Of a stretch of 64,000 nt of DNA, positions 9,727-20,405 are shown in pieces. Made by a program: the position numbers and the translations under genes. Source of the stretch: Leuconostoc rapi (GTDB taxonomy: Bacteria > Bacillota > Bacilli > Lactobacillales > Lactobacillaceae). The stretch spans positions 1 to 64,000 of the forward strand of contig NZ_JAFBEK010000002.1 of assembly GCF_016908715.1 (NCBI RefSeq), written 5' to 3'. Below the pieces are notes generated by a model, which was not told where the DNA came from, ran no database searches, and worked only from the letters and a program-made list of their open reading frames with translations. Within the stretch, counting starts at the first letter, position 1, and every line of letters begins with the position of its first letter.

Positions 9727-10370
9727 TCAATTAAGGTTGCAACTAACCATCCGATATAAAGAAATGGCACAAAGGGTAACCGTTTTGCCTGCTTAATGCC
9801 AAGGTAGACAAGTCCGAATATAGAGGCAATAAGTAAAGATAAGGCAAATAAGTGTGTCGTAGAAATCAAAGTTAGCACGAGTAAGACAGGAATATCCCCT
9901 GCTCCCAATGCCTGTCGATAGTACACCAACAATATACTAATCGTGAGTACCATACAAGTCATCAGCAATTTGGGTTCTCCCCAATTCTGGATAAATAAAT
10001 ATAGAAACCAAGGTATTAATATATCTGAGTGAATACGTTCATTGTGCCAATCCTCAAGTGCTAGAAAAAATAACAGATAGGCTGTAATCCAAACGATCGT
10101 ATTTGAAAATAAACAACTACCAATGAATGCACCTAAAAATTCAAAAATGGCATAGTGTAAACCGAATTTTTTCTGGCAATAACGACAATGACCACGAGTC
10201 AATATTGTTGCAAACACAGGTATTAAGTCATACCATTTTAAGCGATGACCACAGTGCCAACAAAATGACTGTTTGATAAAGACATTAATCCCATGATTGA
10301 TACGGTCTGCCAAACACATGATACTTGATACTAAAACGGCATTTAAAATTAAAATCAGTAAATTTTCCAT
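9705..10370 (-). CDS. comC: Prepilin peptidase, ComC/PilD family (A24)
   Basis: Membrane aspartic protease that cleaves and methylates type IV-like prepilins, in Gram-positives the ComG competence pseudopilins. The 221 residues show an N-terminal segment with two cysteine pairs (CWHC near residue 38, CRYC near 62), several hydrophobic helices, and the catalytic aspartate motifs: the D of LEDWHNER and GAGD in QALGAGDIPVL. The usual downstream Lys of GxGDxK is not obvious here. No strong ribosome-binding site is visible before the ATG. Its presence implies a competence pseudopilus elsewhere in the genome; no comG genes are nearby. Confidence 0.85.
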   Translation of the reverse strand: MENLLILILNAVLVSSIMCLADRINHGINVFIKQSFCWHCGHRLKWYDLIPVFATILTRGHCRYCQKKFGLHYAIFEFLGAFIGSCLFSNTIVWITAYLLFFLALEDWHNERIHSDILIPWFLYLFIQNWGEPKLLMTCMVLTISILLVYYRQALGAGDIPVLLVLTLISTTHLFALSLLIASIFGLVYLGIKQAKRLPFVPFLYIGWLVATLIEKTLINY

Positions 10371-10430
10371 AAAGCATCATACGGTTAGCGAGAACAAAAC
10401 TCATAAAAAATATAATCACAGTACAAACTA

Positions 10431-10458
10431 TTGACATTACGGCTCAATCTGTTATTAT
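10431..10458 (+). promoter_or_regulatory. Promoter of the str operon
   Basis: TTGACA, a 16-base spacer, then TATTAT. It lies 165 bases before rpsL, so the mRNA has a long leader. Confidence 0.75.
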
Positions 10459-10502
10459 ATTGAACGTGCTTTTAAGTAATCTGTTCTGTGATAACATCAC
10501 AA

Positions 10503-10546
10503 CGTGCTGAACGGCGCTGCAAAGGCAATTGTCAGCAGATTTCACG
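10503..10546 (+). promoter_or_regulatory. Candidate structured leader of rpsL
   Basis: TGCTGA (10505-10510) can pair with TCAGCA (10532-10537), and CGTG (10503-10506) with CACG (10543-10546) offers an alternative closing stem. It sits in the 5' leader of the str operon, where ribosomal-protein autoregulation would be expected. This is a fold guess by eye, not a recognised family. Confidence 0.35.
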
Positions 10547-10623
10547 TGAGCATTTTTGTTTAATGACGGAAATGACACACCTGGAACTGTGTAGAATAAT
10601 AAAAATTTTAAGGAGAGCGTAGA

Positions 10624-11037
10624 ATGCCTACAATTAACCAATTAGTTCGTAAGCCTCGTAAGTCACAAGTGACTAAGTCAAAGTCACCTGCGTTGAACTT
10701 CGGCTATAACTCAATGAAGAAGAAAGCAACAAACAATGTTGCACCACAAAAGCGTGGGGTTGCTACACGTGTCGGAACAATGACACCAAAGAAGCCTAAC
10801 TCAGCTTTACGTAAGTATGCTCGTGTACGTCTTTCAAACTTGTATGAAGTGACTGCTTATATTCCAGGTATTGGACATAATTTGCAAGAACACTCAGTTG
10901 TTTTGATTCGCGGTGGCCGTGTTAAGGATTTACCTGGTGTACGTTACCATGTTATCCGTGGTGCATTGGATACAGCTGGTGTTGATGGTCGTATGACATC
11001 ACGTTCAAAGTATGGCACAAAGGCGCCAAAAAAGTAA
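10624..11037 (+). CDS. rpsL: 30S ribosomal protein S12
   Basis: Small-subunit protein at the decoding centre. The 137 residues include [11 protein letters not shown] and the [21 protein letters not shown] block. The lysines in these two blocks, whose change typically gives streptomycin resistance, are the normal residues. AAGGAGAG precedes the ATG. It is first gene of the str operon, 15 bases before rpsG. Confidence 0.98.
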   Translation: MPTINQLVRKPRKSQVTKSKSPALNFGYNSMKKKATNNVAPQKRGVATRVGTMTPKKPNSALRKYARVRLSNLYEVTAYIPGIGHNLQEHSVVLIRGGRVKDLPGVRYHVIRGALDTAGVDGRMTSRSKYGTKAPKK

Positions 11038-11052
11038 GAAGGAGACTGACTA

Positions 11053-11523
11053 ATGCCACGTAAAGGTTATACTAAGCGTCAGGAAGTTTTGCCTGACCCA
11101 ATTTACAATTCAAAGCTCGTTTCACGTTTGATCAACAAGTTGATGCTTGATGGAAAGCGCGGAACTGCTTCAACAATCTTGTATGATGCTTTTGATCATA
11201 TCAAGGAAGCTACTGGTAATGAGCCATTGGAAGTTTTCGAACAAGCCATGGAAAACATCATGCCCGTATTGGAAGTTAAGGCTCGCCGTGTTGGTGGTTC
11301 TAACTACCAGGTGCCAATCGAAGTGCGCCCTGACCGTCGTACAACATTGGGACTACGTTGGTTGGTGAACTACTCACGTTTGCGTAACGAACACACAATG
11401 GACGAACGTTTGGCAAAAGAAATTATGGATGCAGCTAACGACACAGGCGCATCTGTTAAGAAGCGCGAAGATACGCACAAGATGGCTGAAGCCAACCGTG
11501 CATTCGCTCACTATCGTTGGTAA
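11053..11523 (+). CDS. rpsG: 30S ribosomal protein S7
   Basis: Primary 16S rRNA-binding protein that organises the head of the small subunit. At 156 residues it is the family length, starting [10 protein letters not shown] and ending [15 protein letters not shown] precedes the ATG. It is the second gene of the str operon; a 200-base gap with two hairpins separates it from fusA. Confidence 0.98.
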   Translation: MPRKGYTKRQEVLPDPIYNSKLVSRLINKLMLDGKRGTASTILYDAFDHIKEATGNEPLEVFEQAMENIMPVLEVKARRVGGSNYQVPIEVRPDRRTTLGLRWLVNYSRLRNEHTMDERLAKEIMDAANDTGASVKKREDTHKMAEANRAFAHYRW

Positions 11524-11530
11524 AACCAAA

Positions 11531-11550
11531 GGTGCAATTTATATTGCACC
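11531..11550 (+). terminator. Hairpin after rpsG
   Basis: GGTGCAAT pairs with ATTGCACC around a 4-base loop, but no T run follows (GATTGTG). It may be an mRNA-stabilising or processing stem instead of a terminator. Confidence 0.4.
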
Positions 11551-11656
11551 GATTGTGATATACGTTAAATAATGTTGCTTAGCATTTAATTACGCTTAGC
11601 TTCAGTAAGTAGCGTACAATGACAGTAGACGATAAATACTGCCAGTGTTTACCGTC

Positions 11657-11687
11657 AAAAAGCGAACACAATTCTGTGTCGCTTTTT
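11657..11687 (+). terminator. Terminator-like hairpin in the fusA leader
   Basis: AAAAAGCGA-ACACA pairs with TGTGT-CGCTTTTT (13 pairs, one bulged A, 4-base loop). It ends only 36 bases before the fusA start, with no room for a promoter in between, so fusA must be transcribed through it. It looks like an attenuator. Confidence 0.65.
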
Positions 11688-11723
11688 GTTGCATACAGAA
11701 CAAAAACCAGGAGATAACTCACA

Positions 11724-13835
11724 ATGGCAAAACGTGAATACCCACTAGAACGTACACGTAACATTGGTATCATGGCCCACATTGATGCGGGTAAGACAAC
11801 AACTACGGAACGTATCTTGTACTACACAGGTAAAATTCACAAAATTGGTGAAACACATGATGGTGCTTCACAAATGGATTTCATGGAACAAGAAAAGGAA
11901 CGTGGAATCACGATTCAATCAGCTGCAACAACAGCTGTTTGGCATGGTTTCTTTGACCAATTCGAAAAAACACCATACCGTGTTAACATCATCGACACAC
12001 CAGGTCACGTGGACTTCACTATTGAAGTCGAACGTGCACTACGTGTTTTGGATGGTGCCGTAGCGGTTTTGGATGGTGCTGCCGGTGTTGAACCACAGAC
12101 AGAAACTGTTTGGCGTCAAGCAACCACATATGACGTACCACGTATTGTATTCGTCAATAAAATGGATAAAATGGGTGCTGATTTCCAAATGTCAGTGGAT
12201 TCAATTCACGAACGTTTGCAAGTCAATGCGGAAGCTATTCAATGGCCAATCGGCGCTGAAGATGATTTTGAAGCTGTTATTGACTTGATTACCCAAGAAG
12301 CTTATTATCCAGTTGATGACTTGGGCGAAAAGTGGGAACCACGCGATATTCCAGCAGAATTGAAAGATTTGGCAGAAGAAAAGCGTAATACGTTAATTGA
12401 AGCTGTTGCTGATGTTGATGATGATTTGATGGAAAAGTACCTTGAAGGCGAAGATATTTCAATTGAAGAATTGAAAGCTGCTATTCGTCGTGCTACTTTG
12501 GCATTGCAATTCTACCCAGTACTTGCGGGTTCAGCTTATAAAGATAAGGGTGTTCAAATGATGTTGGATGCCGTTGTTGATTACTTGCCAGGACCATTGG
12601 ATGTTAAGCCATATATTGCTAACGATCCGAAAACTGGTGAAGAAATTGATTTGATTGCTGATGACGACAAGTCATTTGCTGCCTTGGCATTCAAAATTAT
12701 GACAGACCCATTCGTTGGTCGTTTGACATTTATGCGTGTATATACGGGTACTTTGAAGTCTGGATCATACGTACAAAATACTTCTTCAGAAACACGTGAA
12801 CGTGTCGGTCGTTTGTTGCAGATGCACGCCACATCGCGTACTGAAATTGAAGAAGTGTTCTCAGGTGATATTGCTGCAGCCATTGGTTTGAAGAATACAA
12901 CTACTGGTGATTCATTAACTTCTGTTGATCATCAATTGATTCTTGAGTCAATGGAATTCCCAGAACCAGTTATTGAACTAGCAATTGAACCTAAGACAAA
13001 GGCTGATCAAGACAAGTTGTCTAATGCTATCCAAAAGTTAGCTGAAGAAGACCCATCGTTCCGCGCTACAACAAACCCTGAAACAGGTGACACTTTGATT
13101 GCCGGTATGGGCGAATTGCAGTTGGATATCATGGTTGATCGTATGCGTCGTGAATTTAACGTTGAAGCAACTGTTGGTGCACCACAAGTTGCTTACCGTG
13201 AAGCATTTACAAAAACAGTTCAAGCTCGTGGATTCTTCAAACGCCAATCAGGTGGTAAAGGTCAATATGGAGATGTTTATATTGAATTTTCACCAAATGA
13301 AGAGGGTGCAGGATTCGAATTCGATGATGCTATTGTTGGTGGCGTTGTGCCTCGTGAATATATTCCTTCAGTTGAAGCAGGTTTGAAGGATGCTTTGAAT
13401 GCAGGTCCTTTGGCTGGATTCCCATTGGTTGATTTGAAGGCCAAGTTGTATGATGGTTCATATCATGATGTCGATTCTTCTGAAGCAGCCTTCAAAATTG
13501 CTGCCTCATTAGCCTTGAGAGAAGCTGCTAAAACAGCTGGTGCTGTTATTCTTGAACCAATTATGGCTGTTGATATTGTTGCACCTGAAGATAATCTTGG
13601 CGATGTGATGGGACATGTTTCAGCACGTCGTGGTATGATTGAAGGTCAGGAATCTCGTGGACCTGTCTTGGCTGTTAAAGCTAAGGTGCCTTTGTCAGAA
13701 ATGTTTGGATATGCAACAACTTTGCGTTCTGCAACGCAAGGACGTGGTACATTCCAAATGGTTTTCGACCATTATGAAGCTGTTCCTAAGAACATTCAAG
13801 AAGAAATTATTAAAAATAGTGGTAAAGAATCTTAA
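11724..13835 (+). CDS. fusA: Elongation factor G
   Basis: Translocation GTPase that moves tRNAs and mRNA after peptide bond formation and helps recycle ribosomes. G1 is AHIDAGKTT near residue 18, G3 is DTPGH and G4 is NKMD. The 703 residues cover the full five-domain protein, including the domain IV block [19 protein letters not shown] precedes the ATG. It is third gene of the str operon; tufA does not follow, unlike in B. subtilis. Expression is probably modulated by the hairpin just upstream. Confidence 0.98.
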   Translation: MAKREYPLERTRNIGIMAHIDAGKTTTTERILYYTGKIHKIGETHDGASQMDFMEQEKERGITIQSAATTAVWHGFFDQFEKTPYRVNIIDTPGHVDFTIEVERALRVLDGAVAVLDGAAGVEPQTETVWRQATTYDVPRIVFVNKMDKMGADFQMSVDSIHERLQVNAEAIQWPIGAEDDFEAVIDLITQEAYYPVDDLGEKWEPRDIPAELKDLAEEKRNTLIEAVADVDDDLMEKYLEGEDISIEELKAAIRRATLALQFYPVLAGSAYKDKGVQMMLDAVVDYLPGPLDVKPYIANDPKTGEEIDLIADDDKSFAALAFKIMTDPFVGRLTFMRVYTGTLKSGSYVQNTSSETRERVGRLLQMHATSRTEIEEVFSGDIAAAIGLKNTTTGDSLTSVDHQLILESMEFPEPVIELAIEPKTKADQDKLSNAIQKLAEEDPSFRATTNPETGDTLIAGMGELQLDIMVDRMRREFNVEATVGAPQVAYREAFTKTVQARGFFKRQSGGKGQYGDVYIEFSPNEEGAGFEFDDAIVGGVVPREYIPSVEAGLKDALNAGPLAGFPLVDLKAKLYDGSYHDVDSSEAAFKIAASLALREAAKTAGAVILEPIMAVDIVAPEDNLGDVMGHVSARRGMIEGQESRGPVLAVKAKVPLSEMFGYATTLRSATQGRGTFQMVFDHYEAVPKNIQEEIIKNSGKES

Positions 13836-13926
13836 TACTAATGATTATGTATCACTATGATATGTTCTAGAGTATGTTAAGATGTTTTATACCATTAATT
13901 ATGATTAAAAAACTGACCGATGGTCC

Positions 13927-13970
13927 AGTAAAAACGGCGTCACTCTAAGGAGTGATGCCGTTTTACTTTT
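13927..13970 (+). terminator. Terminator of fusA
   Basis: AGTAAAAACGGC-TCACTC pairs with GAGTGAT-GCCGTTTTACT around TAAG, followed by TTTT. It ends only 19 bases before the next start codon. Confidence 0.9.
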
Positions 13971-13989
13971 AAAGAGTATAGAGAACGAT

Positions 13990-15171
13990 ATGAATAAACA
14001 ACATAGTAAATTTTTAATACCAGGAATTATTGTGGTTGGCATGGTTTTAAGGTTACCGTTTACATCTATGCCACCCATTCTTGATACCATTGCAAAATCT
14101 CAGCATATACCGGTTGGACAACTTGGTATATTAACAACAATTCCATTACTTTCCTTTGCTATATTCTCATCTTTTGCACCTCAAACGGCGAAAAAATTTG
14201 GCCTTGAGCGAGCTTTCGCTCTTATGTTAATGTTAGTTGTTATTGGTTCTTTGATGAGAGTTATTAATACGCCATTTTTATACTTAGGTACTTTGTTAAT
14301 TGGTATTGGTATTGCACATATGAACGTCCTGTTGCCAAGTGTTATTCGGACGTATTTTCCCATGAAAATTGGACCAATGACTTCGCTATTTACATTTAGT
14401 ATGATGTTAGCAACTGCAGTGGGATCAAGTGTTGCAGCACCTATTACAGCGCTGACAAGTTGGCGTGTATTTGTTTTGATTTTGACAATAATATTGTTTA
14501 TCGCGCTGATTATTTGGCTACCAAATGATCATTTTGTTATAAATCAGGATAAACTATCTGTTGTTGGATCTCATGTAAAATCAAACGCAACTATTTGGCG
14601 AAATAAGTATGCATGGTTATTATTATTTTTTTGTGGGATGCAGTCAGCCATGTTTTATGTTTTGATGGCTTGGGGGCCAACAATGGCTATACAGACAGGA
14701 TTGTCACCGTCTGTCGCAGGGTTATTTTCCGGCATTAATTCTTTAATTGGATTACCCTTTTCTTTGTTTATTCCCACGTTAATTACAAGAATAACTGGTA
14801 AACAACGGCAAATGTTAATGGTTAGTTTATCGATAATTGGTATTATTGGTTACTTATTATTATTACACCCAATAGGTTCTTTTGGTTATTGGTTAACTGT
14901 TAATTTGTTAATTGGTATGAGCACTGCCAGTTTGTTTCCATACTTACTGACAACATTTAGTTTAAAGACAAGCACACCTAGTCAAACTGCGCAATTATCC
15001 GGTATGGTGCAGAGTGGTGGGTACTTAATCGCTGCTCTTGGGCCGGCATTATTTGGTTACGCGTTTTGGTTTTTTAACAGCTGGAAACCACAAATTATCA
15101 CGATACTGATTTTATTTATATTTATGATCATAACAATCATTATAGTTGAAAGAAAAGACAAAATATTGTAA
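13990..15171 (+). CDS. MFS transporter, CynX/NimT type
   Basis: A 393-residue, 12-helix major facilitator. The N-terminal pattern ([22 protein letters not shown], then [16 protein letters not shown]) matches the cyanate/nitroimidazole-type CynX family, whose substrates in Gram-positives are mostly unknown. It sits alone between a terminator and another terminator. The ribosome-binding site is weak (AAAGAG), and the strong fusA terminator ends 19 bases upstream, so its promoter is unclear. It is AT-richer than the ribosomal genes around it. The substrate cannot be told from sequence. Confidence 0.8.
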   Translation: MNKQHSKFLIPGIIVVGMVLRLPFTSMPPILDTIAKSQHIPVGQLGILTTIPLLSFAIFSSFAPQTAKKFGLERAFALMLMLVVIGSLMRVINTPFLYLGTLLIGIGIAHMNVLLPSVIRTYFPMKIGPMTSLFTFSMMLATAVGSSVAAPITALTSWRVFVLILTIILFIALIIWLPNDHFVINQDKLSVVGSHVKSNATIWRNKYAWLLLFFCGMQSAMFYVLMAWGPTMAIQTGLSPSVAGLFSGINSLIGLPFSLFIPTLITRITGKQRQMLMVSLSIIGIIGYLLLLHPIGSFGYWLTVNLLIGMSTASLFPYLLTTFSLKTSTPSQTAQLSGMVQSGGYLIAALGPALFGYAFWFFNSWKPQIITILILFIFMIITIIIVERKDKIL

Positions 15172-15217
15172 CAAGAAAAGCATGCAACGAATGAAGTTGT
15201 GTGCTTTTCTTGTTACA
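15167..15217. terminator. Strong terminator after the CynX-type gene
   Basis: Near-perfect inverted repeat of ~20 pairs: TGTAACAAGAAAAGCA with TGCTTTTCTTGTTACA and an inner CAAC/GTTG. The 5' arm contains the MFS stop codon. Confidence 0.85.
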
Positions 15218-15250
15218 ATATATTTATTGATTAAAAGTGAGGATAGGAAA

Positions 15251-16366
15251 GTGTCTAACGAGCCAACGCCAATTATTGAATTCAAAAATGTCGGATTGTC
15301 TTATGATGATAATTCAGTTTTGAAAAACATTGATTTTGAATTAGAAGCAGGTAAATTTTATACGTTGTTAGGGCCTTCAGGGTCTGGTAAAACAACTATT
15401 TTGAACCTGATATCAGGACAACTGACAGTGACATATGGTGATATTTTGTTTGAGGGCCAAGTAATCAATCATGTACCTGTTGAAAAGCGCCATATGAATA
15501 CTGTTTTTCAAGATTATGGGTTATTTCCAAACATGAATGTGTTTGAAAATGTAGCTTTTGGTCCGAGCATTAAAGGTAAAAGCAAAAAAGAAATTAAAGC
15601 TAAAGTAACAGAGATGTTAGAGTTGGTTAAACTGGGGGAATATGCTGATCGTGAAATCACTGAATTGTCAGGTGGACAACGACAGCGTGTGGCTATTGCA
15701 CGTGCTTTGGCAAATGATCCAGAAGTCTTATTGTTGGATGAACCCTTATCTGCGCTCGATTATAAGTTGCGCAAAGAAATGCAATATGAATTACGTGAAA
15801 TTCAACAACGTCTCGGAATTACGTTTGTGTTTGTGACACATGATCAAGAAGAAGCGCTGGCAATGTCTGATTGGATATTTGTCATGAATGACGGTGTCAT
15901 TCAACAAAATGGGTCACCAGAAGACATTTATGATGAACCAATTAATCATTTTGTGGCTGATTTTATTGGTGAATCAAATATTTTGGATGGCATCATGACT
16001 GCTGATTATCTTGTGCATTTTACCGGGAAAGATTTTGAAAATGTGGATGCCGGTATGCGACCAAATGAACGCGTAGAAGTTGTGTTACGTCCGGAAGATT
16101 TGGATTTGACAACGGTTGAAAATGGTAAATTAGTCGTGACTATTGATGATCAATCTTTTCGTGGTGATTATTATGAAATTACCGCAATTGATGATGATGG
16201 GAACGAATGGCAGGTACAGGCGACAAATAAATCCAAAGTAGGCGAGCGTGTCGGGTTGACGTTCGATCCAGAAGATATTCATATCATGCGGTTTAATGAA
16301 TCCGAAAATGATTTTGATGCGCGTTTGGAAAGTTATGAGGACGATGACGATAATGCCAAAAAGTAA
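15251..16366 (+). CDS. potA: Spermidine/putrescine ABC transporter ATP-binding protein PotA
   Basis: ATPase of the polyamine importer. Walker A is GPSGSGKT (near residue 42), the signature is LSGGQRQR, Walker B is [11 protein letters not shown], and the H-loop is [10 protein letters not shown]-terminal TOBE-like regulatory domain follows (residues ~240-371). The start is GTG 15251, preceded by GTGAGG 9 bases upstream; this gives 371 residues, normal for PotA. An upstream in-frame ATG lies inside the terminator and is unlikely. Its end overlaps potB by 14 bases. It is first gene of the potABCD operon. Confidence 0.95.
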   Translation: MSNEPTPIIEFKNVGLSYDDNSVLKNIDFELEAGKFYTLLGPSGSGKTTILNLISGQLTVTYGDILFEGQVINHVPVEKRHMNTVFQDYGLFPNMNVFENVAFGPSIKGKSKKEIKAKVTEMLELVKLGEYADREITELSGGQRQRVAIARALANDPEVLLLDEPLSALDYKLRKEMQYELREIQQRLGITFVFVTHDQEEALAMSDWIFVMNDGVIQQNGSPEDIYDEPINHFVADFIGESNILDGIMTADYLVHFTGKDFENVDAGMRPNERVEVVLRPEDLDLTTVENGKLVVTIDDQSFRGDYYEITAIDDDGNEWQVQATNKSKVGERVGLTFDPEDIHIMRFNESENDFDARLESYEDDDDNAKK

Positions 16367-17180
16367 GCAGCAAAGGCAACTATTTTATATCATTCCCTAC
16401 GGTATATGGCTGGTACTCTTTGTTATTGCACCATTAATACTGTTGTTGTTCCAGTCACTTACCACACAAAACGGTCATTTTACATTGCAAAACTATGCGA
16501 CTTATTTTGCAAGTGGGACTTATTTATTGATGACATTTAACTCAGTTTGGTATGCGTTTTTAATTACGATAATCACTTTAGTCATTAGTTATCCTATGGC
16601 CTACTTATTGAATCGGTTGAAACAAAAGCATTTTTGGTTGCTACTTGTCATTTTACCAACGTGGATTAATTTGCTGCTAAAAACTTATGCATTTATAGGA
16701 TTGCTTTCAAAAACAGGGACGGTTAATAATTTTATTGGTTTAATGGGCATTGCACCACAACAACTATTGTTTTCGAATTGGAGTTTCCTCTTAGTCGCTG
16801 CCTATATTGAAATACCGTTCATGATTTTACCGATTTTCAATTCTTTGGCAGAAATCAACCCACGCTTGGCACAAGCAAGTCGTGATTTGGGCGCGAACCA
16901 ATGGCAAACTCTCAGACGTGTGATACTACCCTTGTCAATGCCTGGTATTAAGGCAGGCATTCAGGCGGTATTTATTCCAAGTCTGTCGTTATTTATGATT
17001 ACACGTTTGATTGGTGGTAATCGTGTTATTACATTGGGAACAGCAATTGAGGAGCACTTTTTAGTAACCCAAAATTGGCGACTTGGATCAACAATTGGTG
17101 TTATTTTAATTGTTGCTATGGTTATCACGATGGTACTAACAAGAGAACGTGCTCGCAAATCTTCAAGGAATCGAGGTTGA
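16353..17180 (+). CDS. potB: Spermidine/putrescine ABC transporter permease PotB
   Basis: Inner-membrane permease half of the polyamine importer, 275 residues with about six hydrophobic helices. The EAA loop that docks the ATPase is visible as [20 protein letters not shown]. The start at 16353 (MPKSKQQRQ) overlaps the end of potA, consistent with translational coupling; longer in-frame starts inside potA are less likely. potC follows after 3 bases. Confidence 0.93.
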   Translation: MPKSKQQRQLFYIIPYGIWLVLFVIAPLILLLFQSLTTQNGHFTLQNYATYFASGTYLLMTFNSVWYAFLITIITLVISYPMAYLLNRLKQKHFWLLLVILPTWINLLLKTYAFIGLLSKTGTVNNFIGLMGIAPQQLLFSNWSFLLVAAYIEIPFMILPIFNSLAEINPRLAQASRDLGANQWQTLRRVILPLSMPGIKAGIQAVFIPSLSLFMITRLIGGNRVITLGTAIEEHFLVTQNWRLGSTIGVILIVAMVITMVLTRERARKSSRNRG

Positions 17181-17183
17181 ATC

Positions 17184-18011
17184 ATGGTTAAAAAAATTAA
17201 ATGGGCAAATGGTTACTTGTGGCTTGTTTTTATACTTCTCTATTTGCCTATTTTTTTCTTAATTGTCTATTCGTTTAATGCGGGTGATGTCATGCAAGGA
17301 TGGGAAGGCTTTTCATTTAAGCACTATACCGAATTATTTGCAGACACGCGTATCATAGAGATTGTTGTGAGTACGCTCCTAATTGCACTACTATCGTCGT
17401 TAATTGCCAGTATTATTGGTACGGCTGGCGCCTTGTATATTTATAATTTAAAATACGCGCTTGCAAAAAATATTTTTTTATCATTAAATAATATTTTGCT
17501 TGTGTCACCAGATGTTATTATTGGCGCGTCATTCCTGATTTTATTCACTGTCATGGGATTTGCCTTAGGTTTTACTTCGGTATTGTTATCGCATATTGCA
17601 TTTAGCATTCCAATCGTGGTTTTAATGGTGTTGCCTCGGCTACAAGAAATGAATCAATCACTTGTAGCTGCTGCTAAAGATTTAGGTGCAAATAACTGGC
17701 AGATGTTATCACGTGTGATTTTACCGGTGATTTCACCTGGTATTTTGGCAGGATTTTTCATGGCATTTACCTATTCGCTTGATGATTTTGCAGTCACTTT
17801 TTTTGTGACTGGTAACGGTTTTACGACACTTTCTGTGGAAATATACTCGCGTGCGCGTCAAGGGGTTAGTCTAGAAATTAATGCGCTATCAGCGATGATG
17901 TTTATGGTATCACTATTGCTTGTATTGGCTTATTATATTATTTCTACGCGTTCGGGGAAAAATAAAAAACGCGGTACACGTTTGGTTCTACCGGCATCGG
18001 AGGGGCTATAA
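17184..18011 (+). CDS. potC: Spermidine/putrescine ABC transporter permease PotC
   Basis: Second permease half, 275 residues, with six predicted helices and the EAA loop AAKDLGANNWQMLSRVILP. GAGGTTGA precedes the ATG. The gene lies 3 bases after potB and 2 bases before potD, so the four genes form one operon. Confidence 0.94.
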   Translation: MVKKIKWANGYLWLVFILLYLPIFFLIVYSFNAGDVMQGWEGFSFKHYTELFADTRIIEIVVSTLLIALLSSLIASIIGTAGALYIYNLKYALAKNIFLSLNNILLVSPDVIIGASFLILFTVMGFALGFTSVLLSHIAFSIPIVVLMVLPRLQEMNQSLVAAAKDLGANNWQMLSRVILPVISPGILAGFFMAFTYSLDDFAVTFFVTGNGFTTLSVEIYSRARQGVSLEINALSAMMFMVSLLLVLAYYIISTRSGKNKKRGTRLVLPASEGL

Positions 18012-18013
18012 TT

Positions 18014-19093
18014 ATGAAAAAATTAGTCATGGGGATGATAGGTATCTGTACAATTGTTCTGATATTATTTGGGACACAACACTACTTGGCGTCCAAAACA
18101 GGTACTAACGTATCGTCTAATAAAGTTCTGAATCTTTACAATTGGGGTGATTACATTGACCCTGAGTTACTTAAAAAATTTACCAAAGAAACTGGGTACA
18201 AAGTAAGCTATGAAACGTTTGACTCAAATGAAGCAATGTATACAAAAATTAAACAAGGAGGGACATCATATGATTTAACCGTCCCTTCGGACTATATGAT
18301 ACAGAAGATGAAAAGGGAACACTTGTTACTGCCATTGGATCATAGTAAATTAACCGGCCTTAAAAATTATGATACGCGATTCTTGAATCAATCTTTTGAT
18401 CATAACAACCAGTATTCGCTACCTTATTTTTGGGGCACACTTGGCATTATTTACAATGATCAGTACATTAATGCTAAAGATATTCAGCATTGGGATGACT
18501 TGTGGTCGCCTAAATTTAAAAATCAAATCATGCTTATTGATTCAGCCAGAGACGCATTAGCGATTGCATTAATAACGCAAGATAAATCTGTTAATACGAA
18601 ATCACGTGCAGACTTAGCCGCGGCACAAGCCAAGCTAACAGCATTGATGCCTAATGTTAAAGCCATTATTGCCGATGAAATAAAGATGTATATGGCGCAA
18701 AATGAGGCAGCAATTGCAGTAACATATTCAGGTGAAGCATCAGAAGCGTTAAGTCATAATAAACATCTGCATTATGTTGTGCCAAGCGAGGGCTCTAATT
18801 TGTGGTTTGACAATGTTGTTATGCCAAAAACTGCAAAGCATCAAGCAGCAGCATATGCCTTTTTAAATTTTATGAGTGACCCAAAAAATGCGGCACAAAA
18901 TGCTGAATATATTGGCTATGCAACGCCTAATAAAAAGGCAAAAGTGCTATTACCAAAAGCAATACGACAAGATAAACAATTTTATCCCAACGATCAAACA
19001 GTCAAACACCTACAAGTTTACGATGATTTAGGACAATTATGGACAGAAAAATATAACGATGCTTTTTTGGAATTTAAAATGTCGCAAAAATAG
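18014..19093 (+). CDS. potD: Spermidine/putrescine-binding protein PotD
   Basis: Extracytoplasmic polyamine-binding protein of 359 residues. The N-terminus has KK, then a hydrophobic segment to about residue 20. The mature part starts LNLYNWGDYIDPELLKKF, typical of PotD/PotF. A cysteine is present in the hydrophobic segment (GIC), but the residue before it is Ile, so a standard lipobox is not met and the protein may be membrane-anchored rather than lipidated. It is last gene of potABCD. No clear terminator separates it from the S10 promoter. Confidence 0.93.
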   Translation: MKKLVMGMIGICTIVLILFGTQHYLASKTGTNVSSNKVLNLYNWGDYIDPELLKKFTKETGYKVSYETFDSNEAMYTKIKQGGTSYDLTVPSDYMIQKMKREHLLLPLDHSKLTGLKNYDTRFLNQSFDHNNQYSLPYFWGTLGIIYNDQYINAKDIQHWDDLWSPKFKNQIMLIDSARDALAIALITQDKSVNTKSRADLAAAQAKLTALMPNVKAIIADEIKMYMAQNEAAIAVTYSGEASEALSHNKHLHYVVPSEGSNLWFDNVVMPKTAKHQAAAYAFLNFMSDPKNAAQNAEYIGYATPNKKAKVLLPKAIRQDKQFYPNDQTVKHLQVYDDLGQLWTEKYNDAFLEFKMSQK

Positions 19094-19130
19094 TTGTCAG
19101 GAAAGTTGTTAACAAATCAGCAGAAAAGTG

Positions 19131-19159
19131 TTGCGCTTTGTTAATATTTCTGTTAATAT
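19131..19159 (+). promoter_or_regulatory. Promoter of the S10-spc superoperon
   Basis: TTGCGC, a 17-base spacer, then TAATAT. It lies ~190 bases before rpsJ and is the only good candidate in the potD-rpsJ gap. Confidence 0.6.
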
Positions 19160-19240
19160 AAATAAGTACGCTTTTGGAACCGTAGTCACATAAACCTACT
19201 GAAAGCCTGGTGTATCAATATTTAGCAATGATGATTAAGG

Positions 19241-19277
19241 TTGCGACACGCGCGGCCGCGTTGCCATGGGCGCGCAA
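19241..19277 (+). promoter_or_regulatory. GC-rich hairpin in the rpsJ leader
   Basis: TTGCG (19241-19245) can pair with CGCAA (19273-19277). Inside, the segment is almost pure G/C and self-complementary (CGCGGCCGCG), very unlike the AT-rich surroundings. It is a candidate ribosomal-protein or attenuation site in the S10 leader. Confidence 0.4.
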
Positions 19278-19348
19278 AATACAAGCAGTGTTGTCGGTTT
19301 TTAGTCGGAGTTAGCTGATTTATAAAATCAACGAGGAGGCACGAAATA

Positions 19349-19657
19349 ATGGCACAAAAGAAAATTCGTATCCGTTTGAAGGCATACGAGCACCGTATCT
19401 TGGATCAATCAGCAGAAAAAATTGTTGAGACAGCTAAGCGTACGGGCGCAGAAATTGCTGGTCCTATCCCTTTGCCAACTGAACGTACATTGTATACAGT
19501 TCTACGTTCACCACATAAGCATAAGGATAGCCGTGAGCAATTTGAAATGCGCACGCATAAGCGTTTGATTGATATTGTGAACCCTACTGACAAAACAGTT
19601 GACGCATTGCGTAAACTTGAATTGCCATCAGGCGTTGCGATTGAAATCAAGTTATAA
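19349..19657 (+). CDS. rpsJ: 30S ribosomal protein S10
   Basis: Small-subunit head protein that also serves as NusE in antitermination. The 102 residues include the conserved [29 protein letters not shown] region (here split by eye). ACGAGGAGGC precedes the ATG. It is first gene of the S10 operon, 33 bases before rplC. Confidence 0.98.
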   Translation: MAQKKIRIRLKAYEHRILDQSAEKIVETAKRTGAEIAGPIPLPTERTLYTVLRSPHKHKDSREQFEMRTHKRLIDIVNPTDKTVDALRKLELPSGVAIEIKL

Positions 19658-19690
19658 TATTTTTCAAACAAATAATTAAGGAGATTAGTC

Positions 19691-20374
19691 ATGACTAAAG
19701 GTATCTTAGGCCGCAAAGTCGGTATGACTCAGGTTTTCACTGAAACTGGTGAATTGATCGCCGTAACTGTTGTTGAAGCTACACCAAACGTCGTTTTGCA
19801 AGTTAAAAACGCAGAAACAGACGGTTATAGTGCACTACAACTTGGTTACCAAGACAAGCGCGCAGTTCTATCAAATAAACCTGAACAAGGTCACGCTTCT
19901 AAAGCAAATACGACCCCTAAGCGCTACGTTCGTGAAATCCGCAATGCGGAAGGCGAATTTAACGCAGGGGATGAAATCAAAGTTGATACATTCGAATCTG
20001 GTGAATACGTCGACGTAACGGGTATCACGAAGGGGCATGGCTTCCAAGGTAACATTAAAAAGGATGGTCAGTCTCGTGGACCAATGTCCCACGGTTCTCG
20101 TTATCACCGTCGCCCAGGTTCAATGGGTGCTGTTATCAACCGTGTCTTCAAGGGCAAGCTTTTGCCTGGACGTATGGGAAATAACAAGCGTACAATGCAA
20201 AATGTTGCTATCGTCCATGTTGACGTTGAAAACAACTTATTGTTATTGAAGGGCAATGTTCCTGGCGCTAACAAGTCACTATTAACGATTAAATCAACCG
20301 TTAAAACTAATGCAAAGCATCCTGAAGTTAAAATGGCTGGTGTTTCAACATCAACCGTGACTGAAGAAGCTTAA
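19691..20374 (+). CDS. rplC: 50S ribosomal protein L3
   Basis: Early-assembly large-subunit protein near the peptidyl transferase centre. It starts [16 protein letters not shown]. The loop with [14 protein letters not shown] is present. At 227 residues it is about 18 longer than B. subtilis L3, mostly a C-terminal extension ending [16 protein letters not shown] precedes the ATG. Confidence 0.97.
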   Translation: MTKGILGRKVGMTQVFTETGELIAVTVVEATPNVVLQVKNAETDGYSALQLGYQDKRAVLSNKPEQGHASKANTTPKRYVREIRNAEGEFNAGDEIKVDTFESGEYVDVTGITKGHGFQGNIKKDGQSRGPMSHGSRYHRRPGSMGAVINRVFKGKLLPGRMGNNKRTMQNVAIVHVDVENNLLLLKGNVPGANKSLLTIKSTVKTNAKHPEVKMAGVSTSTVTEEA

Positions 20375-20405
20375 TATAAACTATTAGAAAGGAGAACAAT
20401 CAATC

